Position numbers and translations under genes: made by a program | Notes under the pieces: generated by a model | Database searches by the model: none | Told to the model about the DNA's origin: nothing | What the model saw: only the letters and a program-made list of their open reading frames with translations | NCBI RefSeq assembly: GCF_000003855.2 | Contig: NW_003101673.1 | Coordinates: 1,315,329 to 1,379,328 of the forward strand | DNA length: 64,000 nucleotides | Reading direction: 5' to 3' | Origin: Blastomyces gilchristii SLH14081 | Lineage: Eukaryota; Ascomycota; Eurotiomycetes; Onygenales; Ajellomycetaceae | Shown: one piece after another, positions 12,401 through 23,780 of the stretch | How the letters are laid out: each line of letters begins with the position of its first letter | How positions within the stretch are numbered: the first letter of the stretch is position 1

Positions 12401-12485
12401 CTCTCTGCTGAACAACCTTTTCCACCTCCTGGCAATATTGCCTGTCCCGCTCCTCCCTCTTCCTCCTCTATCACCCCATTCTAGC
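9437..12485. other. Long intergenic region, no gene recognised
   Basis: The part next to 9437 should hold the promoter and 5' UTR of the minus-strand membrane-protein gene, with T-rich and CT-rich stretches. Small repeats are present: GAAA units near 10,060, GCGAACA units near 10,125-10,145, and a run of at least ten G at 10,591-10,600. Composition becomes AT-richer from about 11,280 to 12,000. Short frames (10257-10439, 11740-12015) lack recognisable motifs. Confidence 0.5.
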
Positions 12486-13730
12486 CTAGTGGGGATACTT
12501 GAACAATCTGAATGATGCCCAACAACTCACTAAGCAGGTAGACACCCGGAGAACTCCCAGTCCACAATTCCCACAAGATGTCCATTGCGAATGAGCATGG
12601 TACTTTGCATGGAAGTCTTCATGTACTAGGACCTGGGGTTCAGCATTGAGAGCTTCAAATAGATCAGTGTCTTTTGAGATGTTCTGTTTCTCAAGGTGTA
12701 GGAAGTTGATGAATTTGGCAGTTCTGACATTTTTCAAAGGCTTCTAGTAGAATTTCATCCCTGTTTGCATGGGTATCATAATATATCTCCCGGTCGTAGC
12801 AGGAGAGGATATAATCCTTGCTGTTCACGGATGGGCCAATATTATGACAGTCACGAGGGTGGAATTTGGCCTGTGAACATGATAAGCAATTATTCCCTTC
12901 AACAACACAGGGGAAAAGAAAGCAGGGGCCCAACGGAAGGTCATCAAGGAAAAAGGAACCCGGAAAACAATGGGCATCCGGGTCAAGGCCTCCAATGAAA
13001 TCAAATCTTGTCCCCCCAAGTCTGGAAATTACATCAGCAGCACTTTGAATAATAACTAACTGACTTTTTCTGATCCTCAGGGAGCTGTGGCCACGCAACG
13101 CTCAGGCGCTTGTCCCTCAATAAACTCCTCAGCTATAAAAGGCTGGCCAGCTTGATCATGCCAGAGAAGAACCCTCAGTGCAGGAATCTCAGGTACCTTT
13201 TGAGCAAGGTACTGGAGATAGGCCACCTCGTGACGCAGTTGATACAGGTGAAGAGGCTGGGTTGATTCCTTGGGAATGCGAAGTACGAGCTTTCTAATTT
13301 GCTCACTAGTGGGGTTTGTGTGTTTTCCACAGTCGTTTCCTATACAACATGTAAGACAAACCTTACAACTATGTGCTATATGGAGGGGTGAAGGGGTAGA
13401 TCTTGGAGTGCTAGTAACTGGGAGATATGTCAACAGCTAGACATGATTATATCTGCCAGATGTCAGATATTTCAAGGTCACTGATATGTCCAGCCCTTCT
13501 AGCCTCTCAACAACTTCTGCAGCAACTCTCAATGTGCTAACTTTTAGTAACTTCATGTCAATTTCTTCCTCTTCTTCTTTGTCAACACTAGCTCCTCCCC
13601 CACCCCTCATATTTACCCTCTGGTCACCTTCACTGCACATCACTAAATCATGACTTAGACAGTTGGTGCTTGTTTGGATAGCCTCCAGATCCTCAAACAC
13701 AGAAAAAGACCCTGGGGGAGATGGGGGCAT
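12486..13730 (-). pseudogene. APH-like phosphotransferase relic (fungal kinase-fold family)
   Basis: Consecutive minus-strand frames together follow the fungal phosphotransferase (APH) family order. 13437-13730 ends LKYLTSGRYNHV, then a stop at an expected Trp. The next frame (13077-13433) carries LVLRIPKES, RHEVAYLQYLAQKVPEIP and FIAEEFIEGQ. After a frameshift come SAADVISRLGG, FDFIGGLDPD and YILSCYDREIYY (12691-13098). After another, VLVHEDFHA, the H-x-D catalytic loop, and in a shifted frame NGHLVGIVDWEFSG, the metal-binding Asp segment (12486-12737). At least one stop and three frameshifts break it. Composition is near normal, so it decayed mainly by indels. The family phosphorylates small molecules or proteins; the substrate is unknown. 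Confidence 0.8.
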
Positions 13731-14032
13731 CTAACTTGGTGCTTGATGCAGAGTCGGGGACACCACAGAGTGGCAGGTAGCGGCCATGGTTTCTATCAGG
13801 TGTCGCTTGGCAGACATGTTTCGGCAAGTTTACTTAGCCAACTGGGGCCGCTTGTCCAGCATGCCCGCAAGTTTGAGCTTGCGTTGTATCCATGCGGAAG
13901 GCTTCCCATACAAGGCATGGAAAAATGACAGATTATGTGAGAGACGTGTGATGAATAATCCATAGAAGATTGACTGCAATTGGCGGACCTCGGCATCATA
14001 CTGCGGCAGCACACTTAGTAGCATCATTTCAA
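13731..14032. other. Upstream flank of the APH-like relic
   Basis: A minus-strand frame at 13830-14027 reads like protein (LPQYDAEVRQLQS, SAWIQRKLKLAGML) but I recognise no family. It could be an N-terminal extension of the relic or chance. Confidence 0.3.
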
Positions 14033-14127
14033 TGTGGAAGGTGTAAAGCTTGTGTGATTGAAAGGTTGCTAGCTTGTGGAAAGTTATATGGTGGAAGGAT
14101 TAGTAAGCCAGATCACGTGACCTGACA
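14033..14127 (+). repeat. 95-bp dispersed repeat, copy 1
   Basis: Nearly identical to 17222-17316. Both copies keep an open plus-strand frame reading RCKACVI[E/K]RLLAC then KLYGGRISKPDHVT and a TGA stop. The repeat ends in ATCACGTGACCTGACA. Copy 1 sits at the last balanced-composition position before the AT-rich block. The few differences are all G here to A in copy 2. Family unknown. Confidence 0.8.
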
Positions 14128-15350
14128 CCCCCACTTACCAGAGTAACTATACATGATGCTATATATAAAATTCGCCTTCAAATCAAGTACAGGTACAAAA
14201 AATGACTGGAAAATGTGTAGCAATGAAAAATCAGTCATGATATACATCATTTTTTATCCCTCTATCCTTCTATCTTCTTTATATTCTCTTTTCAACATGT
14301 ATATTTCAAATGATTGACCTCTTTAACACAGGCCTTGTAATAATACTTTCATTTCATGAAAGCTTTGATGTGTGTGAGGTTTTTCAGGATTGAAAGTGCA
14401 GTGATCTTGAGATCAGTGAGTAAATCTTCAAGACTGTCTCTCAATGAAGCTTTTCTCACTATAGTGATATCTCTTGTAGATATCAGAGAGTTATCAGATT
14501 TAACTATAAGTTCTGAAGAGTTCAGTGTATTCTGCACTAAAAGAGTAGATATTCTCACAGAGATATCATAGTCAATTCATTAATTATTAGTGAGTATGAG
14601 AAATAATAAACACTCAGATTGAATTTCCTCATCAATGAATAGATTATTAATTAATGAATCAGAAATCACTGCAGTCTCTTAATAGACTGCAGTAAGTAGA
14701 TCTGATGTCACTGAAGAAATCACTGCAGCTGTTTTACAGACTGCATTAAGTAGAACCTTCAGATTGTGTGAAGTAGTTAATATTAATGAATTGATAAGAT
14801 GAAGATTCTTCTGAAAGATAATGTCTTTTAATATGTATAAATACTTGTTAAAGAGATTCTTGTGAGGTTTTATGAAACAGACTGATACATTAATAATCTC
14901 TGTGAGATTTATCATCTGATAGATCTCTGATTCATCTGTAATAAATAGTTAAGTTCTACTCTCACTATTCTTTTTCTTCTTTTCTTTGAATTTCTTTATT
15001 CTTACAGTGTTGTAGATTCTTCAATTATCTGAAGCACTGTCTGAATTGACTAATTAACAGATGTTAAAGTGAGATCTTTTACATTCAGAATATATAGGTG
15101 AATTTTCTGATCTCTGATAATTTCAGAAGCTCTCTTATAAACTGTTATAATTATGTTCAGTACAGTCTTCACAGGCTGAATTTAATATATTATTACTGAT
15201 AGTTATTGTAACTGTTATAGCTGTTATAGCTGAGTTAACTGCAGAATCTATATTCTACAGATTCTTTTTATCTTTTGAAGAATTAAGTCATAAACAGATT
15301 TTCTTCATGAGAAGATTAACATTTAATATCACAGCTGTGAATTTGAAATT
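14128..15350. other. AT-rich relic sequence, unassigned
   Basis: Strongly AT-rich and stop-dense on both strands, with the TC/CT/GA-rich texture of the damaged transposons. Short frames at 14349-14571 and 14679-14915 have no motif. It probably belongs to the same element as the gag-like relic that follows. Confidence 0.4.
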
Positions 15351-15967
15351 CTGTATCTTCTCTATCTTCTTCTGAACATAATTTCTTCAATTGTTGAATA
15401 GAACTGAGTAGAAGATATCAAATATTCACACATCTGAGAGAGAAGTATTTAACATCTTCAATTTTATAATAACAGACTGAAACTTATTAAAGAATGTGTG
15501 TAGATTAATGACCTGTGTGTCATCAAGAGACATGAATTTCAGAACTGTCTCACAGTGTAACTGTGTTTTAAGAACAGAGTATTTCTGTTCAATTGCATTT
15601 CATAGAGTATAAGTGATCTGATTTTCATCATACTTGAAGAAATGTAATCTGACATCTGCACTCAAGAAGTTCAAGATAAATGTGTAGAGTCACTGATTTC
15701 TGATATCTTAGAATAATGCTTATTCATTATCTCTTTGTAGAGGATTCTGAATCTGTTATTTCTCTATTATATATTAACACTGTGTATCAACCAGTTTTGA
15801 TTTCATGAAGATGCTTTATGTAATGTAATTAAATGTGTCAGTTAGACTGTTTAATCTCACAGTATTCTTGACATCTTTCTTAAATTGAGAGATTGCCTTG
15901 TCAACACAGCTATTCAGTTTATAAAGATTGAATTTCAATCTTTCACTGAGATTAGAATTTCATGTGA
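15350..15967 (-). pseudogene. Retrotransposon gag-like relic
   Basis: The minus strand reads in one frame, with Trp-type stops, as FLSADVRLHFFKYDENQITY, then NAIEQKYSVLKTQLHCE, then SLDDTQVINLHTFFNKFQ. This helical, Cys-poor pattern resembles capsid-type gag of LTR retrotransposons, but I cannot name the family. The relic is cut by the MITE at 15976-16481 and coding-like sequence continues beyond it to about 16,900. Confidence 0.4.
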
Positions 15968-15975
15968 CTGTACAG

Positions 15976-16481
15976 TAGACTGACCGTGTGACCGTGTCTG
16001 AGACTAGGACCAGATTATTTAATAGTCTCATTATCAATTCAACTGATCTCATTACATGATTTTAACATTAGATAGTAATCTCATACTGTCTCAGTGAGAC
16101 TTACTGTCTACTCTTGTCACATTTTTCAAATGAGACCATGATTTTCACTTCTTAATTTAAATTATTTTTATTGCTTTAAATGACTTTAAATCTCATTTAA
16201 GTGTTATCAAAAAGTGTTACTTTTTAAGAAATTAAAAATAGTCTAAAAAAAATCTTAAAATGTCTAAAAATAGTAACTTTATGTCAAGAATGAGACTAAA
16301 TGAGATCAAATAAGATCACTTTCTCATTTTTTTCAAGTTATGGTCTCATTTTAAAATCTGATATATAGTCACTTTGCATGTTTTTTTGATAGCCAGTCCC
16401 AGCGGGATTCACATCAAGAAATGTATGAGATCAGACCAAATGAGATCAAATGTGAAATTCATGATTCTGGCGGTCAGTCTA
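15976..16481 (+). mobile_element. 506-bp hAT MITE, copy A
   Basis: TAGACTGACCG at the left end and CGGTCAGTCTA at the right form the terminal inverted repeat. Flanking 8-bp duplications CTGTACAG lie at 15968-15975 and 16482-16489. It has no coding capacity. The left end carries GTGTGACCGTGTC, shared with the 5.8-kb hAT element, and the right ~90 bp are also shared. Confidence 0.93.
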
Positions 16482-16489
16482 CTGTACAG

Positions 16490-17221
16490 ACTGTTGATGT
16501 GATAATAGAATAATTGTTAACATTCTGTGATTAATCTGTAGAGAATCTCTGTTAACAGAGTTTTTTCAGTTGTAGTTTGAGTTCTAGAACTCTTTTGCTT
16601 TCTCTTGTTTATCTCAAGTATTATCTTAAGGATGCTTTATCTGTGAGTCTGATATTGTCTTATCTGAACAGTAGATATCTGAGTATTCATTATTCTCATC
16701 AAGAGAATCAGTATCAAGCTGTTAAGTAGATTGAGAGGCCGGCCTGACCATGTCAGAAGCTGTATTCAAATCAGCTTCGAATTGAGAGAGTGTTTCAGAG
16801 TGTTTATCAATGAAGCTTTCAAAAGCTTCAGAAGAATATTCACTGACAGAGTATAAGTGTAAAGAATCATCATCATCAACTGCAACTGATTCAGTGAAAA
16901 GAATGTGAGATTATGAACATGTATATAAGTGAGATCATGTTAAATCTGTTATCTTGATATTCATTTATTGAATTCTTGTTAATATCATTCTCTTTTCTTG
17001 CTTTTTTTTTTTTACAAATGTGATGCATTTTCTGCAAGTCTCTTTTTTAAGCAAGCAGTAGTATTATTGATCATCAAGATCTCAAACACATTAATACTGA
17101 TAGAATAAGACAATTTTAACTTCTGATGAGCATATCAAATGAAGCAGTAGTTCAAATAATGAGTATATTGACAAGAAATCCTGAATTGACAGTGATTTTG
17201 CACAAAACAGGTCTCATAACC
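16490..17221. other. AT-rich relic region
   Basis: Continuation of the gag-like relic on the minus strand to about 16,900, then unassigned. It contains an isolated surviving GGCCGGCC at 16737-16744. A plus-strand frame starting at 17126 runs into the 95-bp repeat. Confidence 0.4.
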
Positions 17222-17316
17222 TGTGAAAGGTGTAAAGCTTGTGTGATTAAAAGGTTGCTAGCTTGTGAAAAGTTATATGGTGGAAGAATTAGTAAGCCAG
17301 ATCACGTGACCTGACA
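17222..17316 (+). repeat. 95-bp dispersed repeat, copy 2
   Basis: Second copy of 14033-14127. Here the frame is open from 17126 to the TGA, giving a 62-residue peptide with C-x2-C-x2-C near the middle. The frame is intact although the surroundings are mutated. No family is recognised. Confidence 0.75.
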
Positions 17317-17812
17317 TTCAATGCTAGGCTCTGAGAAATTTGTACAAGTTTGCTTGTATATACATGTACATGTATCAATCTGATAGAGGACAGAAGCACT
17401 CTCTCTGAGAAGTACTAGCTACTCATTCAAAACACACTCAATCTTGATGTCATTCAGGGGAAATATATTTGTATTATTCTTGCTTTGAGAGCGGCGAAAA
17501 CATTAGAATTAAAAGCTTCACTGTGACAAAGAACAATATACATCAATGATTGAAGTAAAAATTGTGTCTTCAGAATCGCCTGACGAGTTGAGTAATGAGT
17601 TTAGATTTTCCTTATGAATTGCCGGGGAAAGTTGTATGTACAGTAGTTGGAAAATGAAAAGCCTAGAGACTCATTGAGCTTGCTAGAACTCTAGTTAATA
17701 TGATGTAGGCTGGTGATGATGTATGATAGTTACTGGCAGATCTGTTTAGAGGGCGCAAACTGTTGAGCGTACGCTGGTGCCCCTGATGACTCCCTGTCAA
17801 CAGATGAGCTTG
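17317..17812. other. Intermediate-composition stretch, no gene recognised
   Basis: GC is higher here than in the adjacent transposon sequence (for example around 17,750-17,800). No frame or motif is recognised. Confidence 0.4.
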
Positions 17813-17891
17813 TAACCGTGCCATGCTTACTCACTCTCTGTAGTGAGTGCGCCACAGTGTACAGAAAACCACACTGTAAAGAAAATATTTT
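17813..17891 (-). repeat. 79-bp repeat, inverted copy of 37612-37690
   Basis: The reverse complement matches 37612-37690 with few differences. Within it, CTCACT and AGTGAG form a small hairpin and CAGTGTGG begins right after a TA dinucleotide. It could be the end of a small DNA transposon, but no partner end was found. Confidence 0.7.
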
Positions 17892-17910
17892 AATATAGTA
17901 ATCTTTAAAA

Positions 17911-18554
17911 NNNNNNNNNNNNNNNNNNNNNNNNNNNNNNNNNNNNNNNNNNNNNNNNNNNNNNNNNNNNNNNNNNNNNNNNNNNNNNNNNNNNNNNNNN
18001 NNNNNNNNNNNNNNNNNNNNNNNNNNNNNNNNNNNNNNNNNNNNNNNNNNNNNNNNNNNNNNNNNNNNNNNNNNNNNNNNNNNNNNNNNNNNNNNNNNNN
18101 NNNNNNNNNNNNNNNNNNNNNNNNNNNNNNNNNNNNNNNNNNNNNNNNNNNNNNNNNNNNNNNNNNNNNNNNNNNNNNNNNNNNNNNNNNNNNNNNNNNN
18201 NNNNNNNNNNNNNNNNNNNNNNNNNNNNNNNNNNNNNNNNNNNNNNNNNNNNNNNNNNNNNNNNNNNNNNNNNNNNNNNNNNNNNNNNNNNNNNNNNNNN
18301 NNNNNNNNNNNNNNNNNNNNNNNNNNNNNNNNNNNNNNNNNNNNNNNNNNNNNNNNNNNNNNNNNNNNNNNNNNNNNNNNNNNNNNNNNNNNNNNNNNNN
18401 NNNNNNNNNNNNNNNNNNNNNNNNNNNNNNNNNNNNNNNNNNNNNNNNNNNNNNNNNNNNNNNNNNNNNNNNNNNNNNNNNNNNNNNNNNNNNNNNNNNN
18501 NNNNNNNNNNNNNNNNNNNNNNNNNNNNNNNNNNNNNNNNNNNNNNNNNNNNNN
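17911..18554. other. Assembly gap (N)
   Basis: 644 undetermined bases. They hide the rest of a hAT MITE and probably the catalytic part of the pogo-type transposase. Confidence 0.99.
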
Positions 18555-18639
18555 ACTGTGTAATGAAATCAGTTAAGTTAATAATGAAACTATCACAAAA
18601 TCTGATTCTGATCTCAGACACAGACACACAGTCAGTCTA
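18555..18639 (-). mobile_element. 506-bp hAT MITE, copy F, partial at the gap
   Basis: The last 85 bp match the right part of copies C and D, ending CAGTCAGTCTA. The rest is in the gap. If complete, it should be preceded by the 8-bp duplicate ATCTAATG (seen once, at 18640-18647). It sits inside the pogo-type transposase relic. Confidence 0.8.
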
Positions 18640-19355
18640 ATCTAATGTCTATTTATTTAATAATAATCTGTAAGTTCACTCTTACAGTGTATATTTAATT
18701 TCTTCTGAAGTTCTGAATTATACTACTCTTGAAGATCTTATTCAACTATCTTATTAAATCAGATATAAGAATATTCTTCACATCTTCTAAGATCTTAACT
18801 GCTGTATTAATTTAATAATATAGTTTTACAATCATCTCTGAGAAGATTAATTATGAAGAGACAGTTAATAATCAATCTGTAGATAATGAGATAAAGTGAT
18901 TGTATACATTATTATCATCATTGTATATATTGAGATTCAGAGCATTATTTTAAATTCATGAGTTTTTACTTGACTTGTTTATAATCTGATAAATATTTGA
19001 TGAATTAATATATTTACATCTTGCTTACTGTGAGAGATGCAGTCTCTGAATCTGTATAATACTGTCTCAATATACAGTTCATGACAGCTTTGATATACTT
19101 GATAATGAATGAGTAAAAATTAATATCTAACTAATGAATTTATATCTTAATTATCTCTTTCTGACTGTTATTCAATACTTAATTCAGTGAAATTCTTATA
19201 ATTCTTGATTTCTTCTCATTGATTCTTTCATACAAGATGACATATGAGACTTTGAATTCTTGTGACAGAGATATGATTTTTAATTTTGAATTACTTTTAT
19301 ATATATCAACAGCTCTTTGCAACTGCTTCTCAGTGTAATTAGAAGATTTAGACAT
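18640..19355 (-). pseudogene. pogo/Fot-type (Tc1-mariner) transposase relic, N-terminal part
   Basis: From a Met at 19353-19355 the minus strand reads SNYTEKQLQRAVDIY, SLSQEFKVSYVILYERI and KKSR, the psq-type helix-turn-helix that begins pogo/Fot transposases. Then come Trp-to-stop changes and KEIIKI*IH*LDI (CENP-B-type second DNA-binding domain), AVMNCILRQY, and near 18,990 SKM*IY*FIKYL, matching the family's W-x-Y-R-F segment. After that the frame degrades and enters a MITE and the gap, so the DDE catalytic part is not visible. Terminal repeats were not found. Inactive. Confidence 0.75.
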
Positions 19356-19397
19356 GATTATAATTAATAATGATTATTTGAAGATGAAGAATAAAGA

Positions 19398-20516
19398 TTA
19401 TGATTCAAAGATTGCTTGAGTCAGCATATAATTACAGGTGTATACCAGCTTCTTATATATCATACACTAAATTAATTAGCAGCTGCTATGGCCTCTTTAC
19501 ACTTATAAGTAGACTGGCCGCCGGGACCATGAATTTCATGTTTGATCTCATTTGGTCTGATTTCATACATTTCTTGGCGTGAATCCCGCTGGGACTGGCT
19601 ATTAAAAAAACATGTAAAGTGACTATATATCAGATCTTAAAATGAAATCATGACTTGAAAACAATGAGAAAGTGATCTCATTTAGTCTCATTTAGTCTCA
19701 TTCTTGACATAAAGTTACTATTTTTAGACATTTTAAGGTTTTTTTTAGACTATTTTTAATTTTTTAAAAAGTAATGCTTTTTGATAACACTCAAATGAGA
19801 TTTAAAGTCATTTAAAGCAATAAAAATAATTTAAATTAAGAAGTGAAAATCATGATCTCATTTGAAAAATGTGATAAGAGTAGACAGTAAGTCTCACTGA
19901 GACAGTATAAGACTACTATCTAATGTTAAAACTGTGTAATGAGATCAGTTGAATTGATAGTTTAAAACTGTGTAATGAGATCAGTTGAATTGATAATGAG
20001 ACTATCAATTTAACTGATCTCATTACACAGTTTTAACATTAGATAGTAGTCTTATACTGTCTGAGGGAGACTCAATAGCTGATCTGATACATTTTTCAAA
20101 TGAGGATCATGATTTTCACTTCTTAATTTAAATTATTTTTATTGCTTTAAATGACTTTAAATCTCATTTGAGTGTTATCAAAAAGCATTACTTTTTAAAA
20201 AATTAAAAATAGTCTAAAAAAAACCTTAAAATGTCTAAAAATAGTAACTTTATGTCAAGAATGAGACTAAATGAGACTAAATGAGATCACTTTCTCATTG
20301 TTTTCAAGTTATGGTTTCATTTTAAGATCTGATATATAGTCACTTTGCATGTTTTTTTGATAGCCAGTCCCAGCGGGATTCACACTAAGAAATGTATGAG
20401 ACCAGACCAAATGGGACCAAATGTGAAATTCATGGTCCCGGCGGCCAGTCTACTTATAAGCAAGTTCAGAAGCAGCCGTGTTAGTATTCAACAGTCATAT
20501 ATTCTTTCAAATCACA
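19398..20516 (-). repeat. Gypsy-2 left (3') LTR, truncated and split by the foldback element
   Basis: 19398-19509 and 20453-20516 join to match the right half of the LTR seen at 37433-37603. The right end ATCACA corresponds to CCGAACCACA. It is followed by TTCTCTCTC, the complement of a polypurine tract, as expected at the 3' LTR of a minus-strand element. The left half of the LTR is missing. Confidence 0.7.
19510..20452. mobile_element. 943-bp foldback (palindromic) hAT derivative, copy B
   Basis: The left half is the reverse complement of the right half for ~450 bp per arm. Each arm corresponds to the right-hand ~450 bp of the 506-bp MITE, so both termini are the TAGACTGGCCGCCGGGACC type and the GTGTGACC-bearing end is absent. 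The centre holds a short direct repeat (19930-19960 and 19966-19996). Exact 8-bp duplications CTTATAAG flank it at 19502-19509 and 20453-20460, showing it inserted as a unit or formed in place without loss of the site. Confidence 0.93.
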
Positions 20517-22914
20517 TTCTCTCTCATCAGATTTGATCACACTCATATGATCATAACATCTGTTCTAGCTTCATGCAGATTAGTATATTACTAGTATTTA
20601 CAATCATGTGACCTATTTCTGAGATGACTAGCATCTTATATACACTCTCATAAAGAAACTTTCACTATATTATATCACTCATTTACTAACTTTTCTCATT
20701 CTTCAATCATCTTCTTTATTATCATCATTATTAAACATTATCATTATTCAAGATTTCTACTCTTCTCTTCTGTTCAACTCTTTCTTATCTGTTCATCTAT
20801 CACATTATATGCATTTCTGGCAATAGCTTCTCATTCTCATAACAAGTGTTATTATAGTGCTTATATCAGACAGTTTATTAGCAGTAAGTGTAACATGTTA
20901 TGAAATATAATCAGAACTTGTTTATCTTCTAATAATTGCTAGAATATACTACTATAAATGACACATCTTCTTCATCTTCTTATATATCTCTGATCATTTC
21001 CTTCTCAGCAGATTTCTAATCATGTTTTCTAACATAATTTTATGTGAATGCAGATACTGATATGTTTGTTTTTATTTATATAGAATCTTCATGTATTGAC
21101 AGATCTGTGTTCATCAATGATAGTGAACTCAATGTTGAATCATTGATTGAGAACTTGAAGAATGTAATAATAAAGAAATTGTTCATATCATGTATAACTG
21201 AGTCTTCTGCATTTTCTTCTGCTCTCTCTGTTTCTTTCTCTATCACTCTCTCTCAATCTTCTACATCTGCTTCTGTGTCTGATTCTCCCGCTTCTGCTAC
21301 CTCTGTTGTCATGACCCTCACTTCTGCTACTTCTGGTTTTGCCATCTCTGCTTTCATTATCAGCTCTCTCTGTTTCAAGAAGATGTTGTATAGACTTAAT
21401 AAACCACATTTTTCAGTATGTACACTCTCACTCTTCTTACTGACTCTCAGAACAATTTATTGTATAAAGACTGTATATAATATAACTATCTGAAGCTCAG
21501 TTACAGACACTGATTATTATGTTTATTTTAAATATTTGTGATGAAATAATTATTTATTCATATCAGAGAATCACTTCTCTTCTCAACAGTATTGAGATTG
21601 TAAGTCTTTTTCTTTTCATCTTTTCAATTGAATTACTCAGTTCAGAAGTAACTCTTTTTCTATTCTTAGAGAAAATTATTATAAGTTTTACTGTGCACAA
21701 AGTCATAGCATTCACAGATATCAAGAAACTTTTCATAATCATTACATTCAATATTGCAGATATATTTACTCTGATAAATATCTTCAGAATAATCAATCTG
21801 TATCAGTCTATTCTTTGATATTTATCATTCAACTTCATGATACAGATGAAGAATATTCATATTTTCAGAAACAGAAATGTAGATGTTATACTCTTTTACA
21901 TCTGTGAGTGTGAGACTTATATGTCTTGTCTGAGATGTTATTGTAGAAATGAGCTGTTCACATGCTGTATTCTGCTTTCTGTATTCTCTTATGTCTCTCT
22001 CTCTCTTTCTGAGAAGTCTTGTGTGTGTTGTAATTACACATACAACTCTAAGATCAGCAGATGTTCATTCAGTAACTGTTCTCATCTCTGATGTTTACAA
22101 TTTTTATACACTAATAATGATTCTTAGTTGCTCTGATATCAGAGGTCATTCTAATTAAAGATGATAACACTACTGAGACTACTCTCTCTCACTTTTAAGC
22201 TTCTTTTATCACTTTCTCTTCCTTCTCTGCAGAGAAGGTTATGCACATATCAGATTGTAAGCATTCAGTATCAGATGACTCTCACTGTTATTTGTTCAGT
22301 TCTGCATCTCTTTCTTCTGTTTCTTCTGTCTTTATTCTCTCTGCTCTGACTTCTGGTTCTGCGGGTTCTGTGCTCTTCTTCAATTTCTCTACACATACAT
22401 GTATGCATTTCTATATTGGCATTTCAGTCAATCTTGTGATAAATGACATTAATGTCATACACAGAGTGATAGAGAAATCAAAGATATATGCAGTGTTGTT
22501 GCAAGAGCAGCTTACAGTTCTCAAATTTCTTATGAATCTCAAGTTTTGAGATTTTCTTTGTTTTTGGCATTTTTCAGACGACATGATATTGGAAATAGAT
22601 TAAACATGTGACATATGAAAATGAATGAAGTGTGTATAATAACATTTGTCTTTTACAGCTAACTTTTACAGTTGAGAATCAATTCATTATCTCTTTTCTT
22701 TTCTTACACTTTTTCTTTATCTGCTAGTCACTACTCTTACACAATTTCTATATAATATAGTGTTCAATGACTAGATTCAGCAGCTTTCATTCTTTGTGAT
22801 TCTGTCTTATATATTATACTGTCTCTCTTCACTCACTCAGATTACTATAGTAAACAGCTCATTGAAACTAATCTCATCTGATCTCTGAGTGTTCTCAGAG
22901 ATTGAGATGACTTG
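20517..22914 (-). pseudogene. Gypsy-2 region between integrase and 3' LTR, unrecognised
   Basis: About 2.4 kb between the 3' LTR and MITE C. Minus-strand frames include an Arg/Ser/Glu-rich segment at 21188-21409. Several plus-strand frames of 60-150 residues (21044-21493, 22241-22549) are Ser-rich and probably mirror images. No domain is recognised. Gypsy-1, -3 and -4 also carry sequence in this place. Confidence 0.4.
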
Positions 22915-22922
22915 GTCTCACA

Positions 22923-23428
22923 TAGACTGGCCGTCAGAATCATGAATTTCACGTTTAGTCTCATTTGATCTGATCTCATACATTTCTTGGCATGAATCCC
23001 GCTGGGACTGACTATCAAAAAAACATGTAAAGTGACTATATATCAGATCTTAAAATGGAACCATGACTTGAAAACAATGAGAAAGTGGTCTTATTTGATC
23101 CCATTTAGTCTCATTCTTGGCATAAAGTTACTATTTTTAGACATTTTCAGGTTTTTTTTAGACGATTTTTAGTTTTTTAAAAAGTAATGCTTTTTGATAA
23201 TGCTCAAATGAGATTTAAAGTCATTTAAAGTAATAAAAATAATTTAAATTGAGAAGTGGAAATCATGGTTTCATTTGAAAAATGTGATAAGAGTAGACAG
23301 TAAGTCTCACTGAAACAGTATGAGACTACTATCTAATGTTAAAACTGTGTAATGGAATCAGTCAAATTGGTAATGAGACTATCAAAAAATCTGGTCCTGG
23401 TCTCAGACACGGTCACACGGTCAGTCTA
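22923..23428 (-). mobile_element. 506-bp hAT MITE, copy C
   Basis: Reverse orientation: TAGACTGGCCG at the left, CACACGGTCAGTCTA at the right. Exact 8-bp duplications GTCTCACA lie at 22915-22922 and 23429-23436. It is inserted in the 3' part of Gypsy-2. Confidence 0.93.
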
Positions 23429-23429
23429 G

Positions 23430-23780
23430 TCTCACATATCTGTGAATATTTCAGATAGTTTATTCTCTGTGATCTCTGTGATTGAACTGATGTAAACAGT
23501 CAAATTCAACTCTAAATTTCTTTTTCTTCTATAATCTGACTTATATACAAGTCTGCTGCTTTGAGACTGCTCTTTCTCACATTGCATCTGCTGTCTGTGA
23601 TGTGTTATTATATAATCAGCTACAGTTGTATCATTTATCAAAGTATGATATTCATCTGATTTCTTCATTTCTTCTCATTCTTTTCTTATAATTATGAAAA
23701 GGTCAGAATAAGTGTGATTATCTGATTTGTAAGCATCTATGATTTCTCTTACTTCATAAGACTTTTCAATTGTAAGCTTC
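23430..23780 (-). pseudogene. Gypsy-2 C-terminal integrase tail, possibly a diverged chromodomain
   Basis: The minus strand reads SYEVREIIDAYKSDNHTY, then a Trp-type stop before EEMKKSDEYHTLI. YEV-x-x-I-x-D is how chromodomains of Gypsy integrases begin, but the expected YLVKW core is not clear, so the assignment is tentative. Confidence 0.4.

Noticed and set aside
13674..13928. Plus-strand 84-codon frame
   Set aside because: It overlaps the minus-strand APH-like relic and its upstream flank, with no motif of its own; treated as an antisense shadow.
17905..18627. A 240-codon open frame across the first N gap
   Set aside because: Almost all codons are undetermined; the flanks belong to a MITE and mutated sequence.
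19510..20452. Two independent MITEs inserted head to head
   Set aside because: Only one pair of 8-bp duplications is present, at the outer ends, and there are no terminal TAGACTG sequences or duplication at the centre, so it is one foldback unit.
21044..21493. A plus-strand Ser-rich secreted protein gene
   Set aside because: It lies inside minus-strand Gypsy-2, is AT-rich with biased composition, and the complementary strand carries an Arg/Glu-rich frame in element orientation. No signal or domain is convincing.
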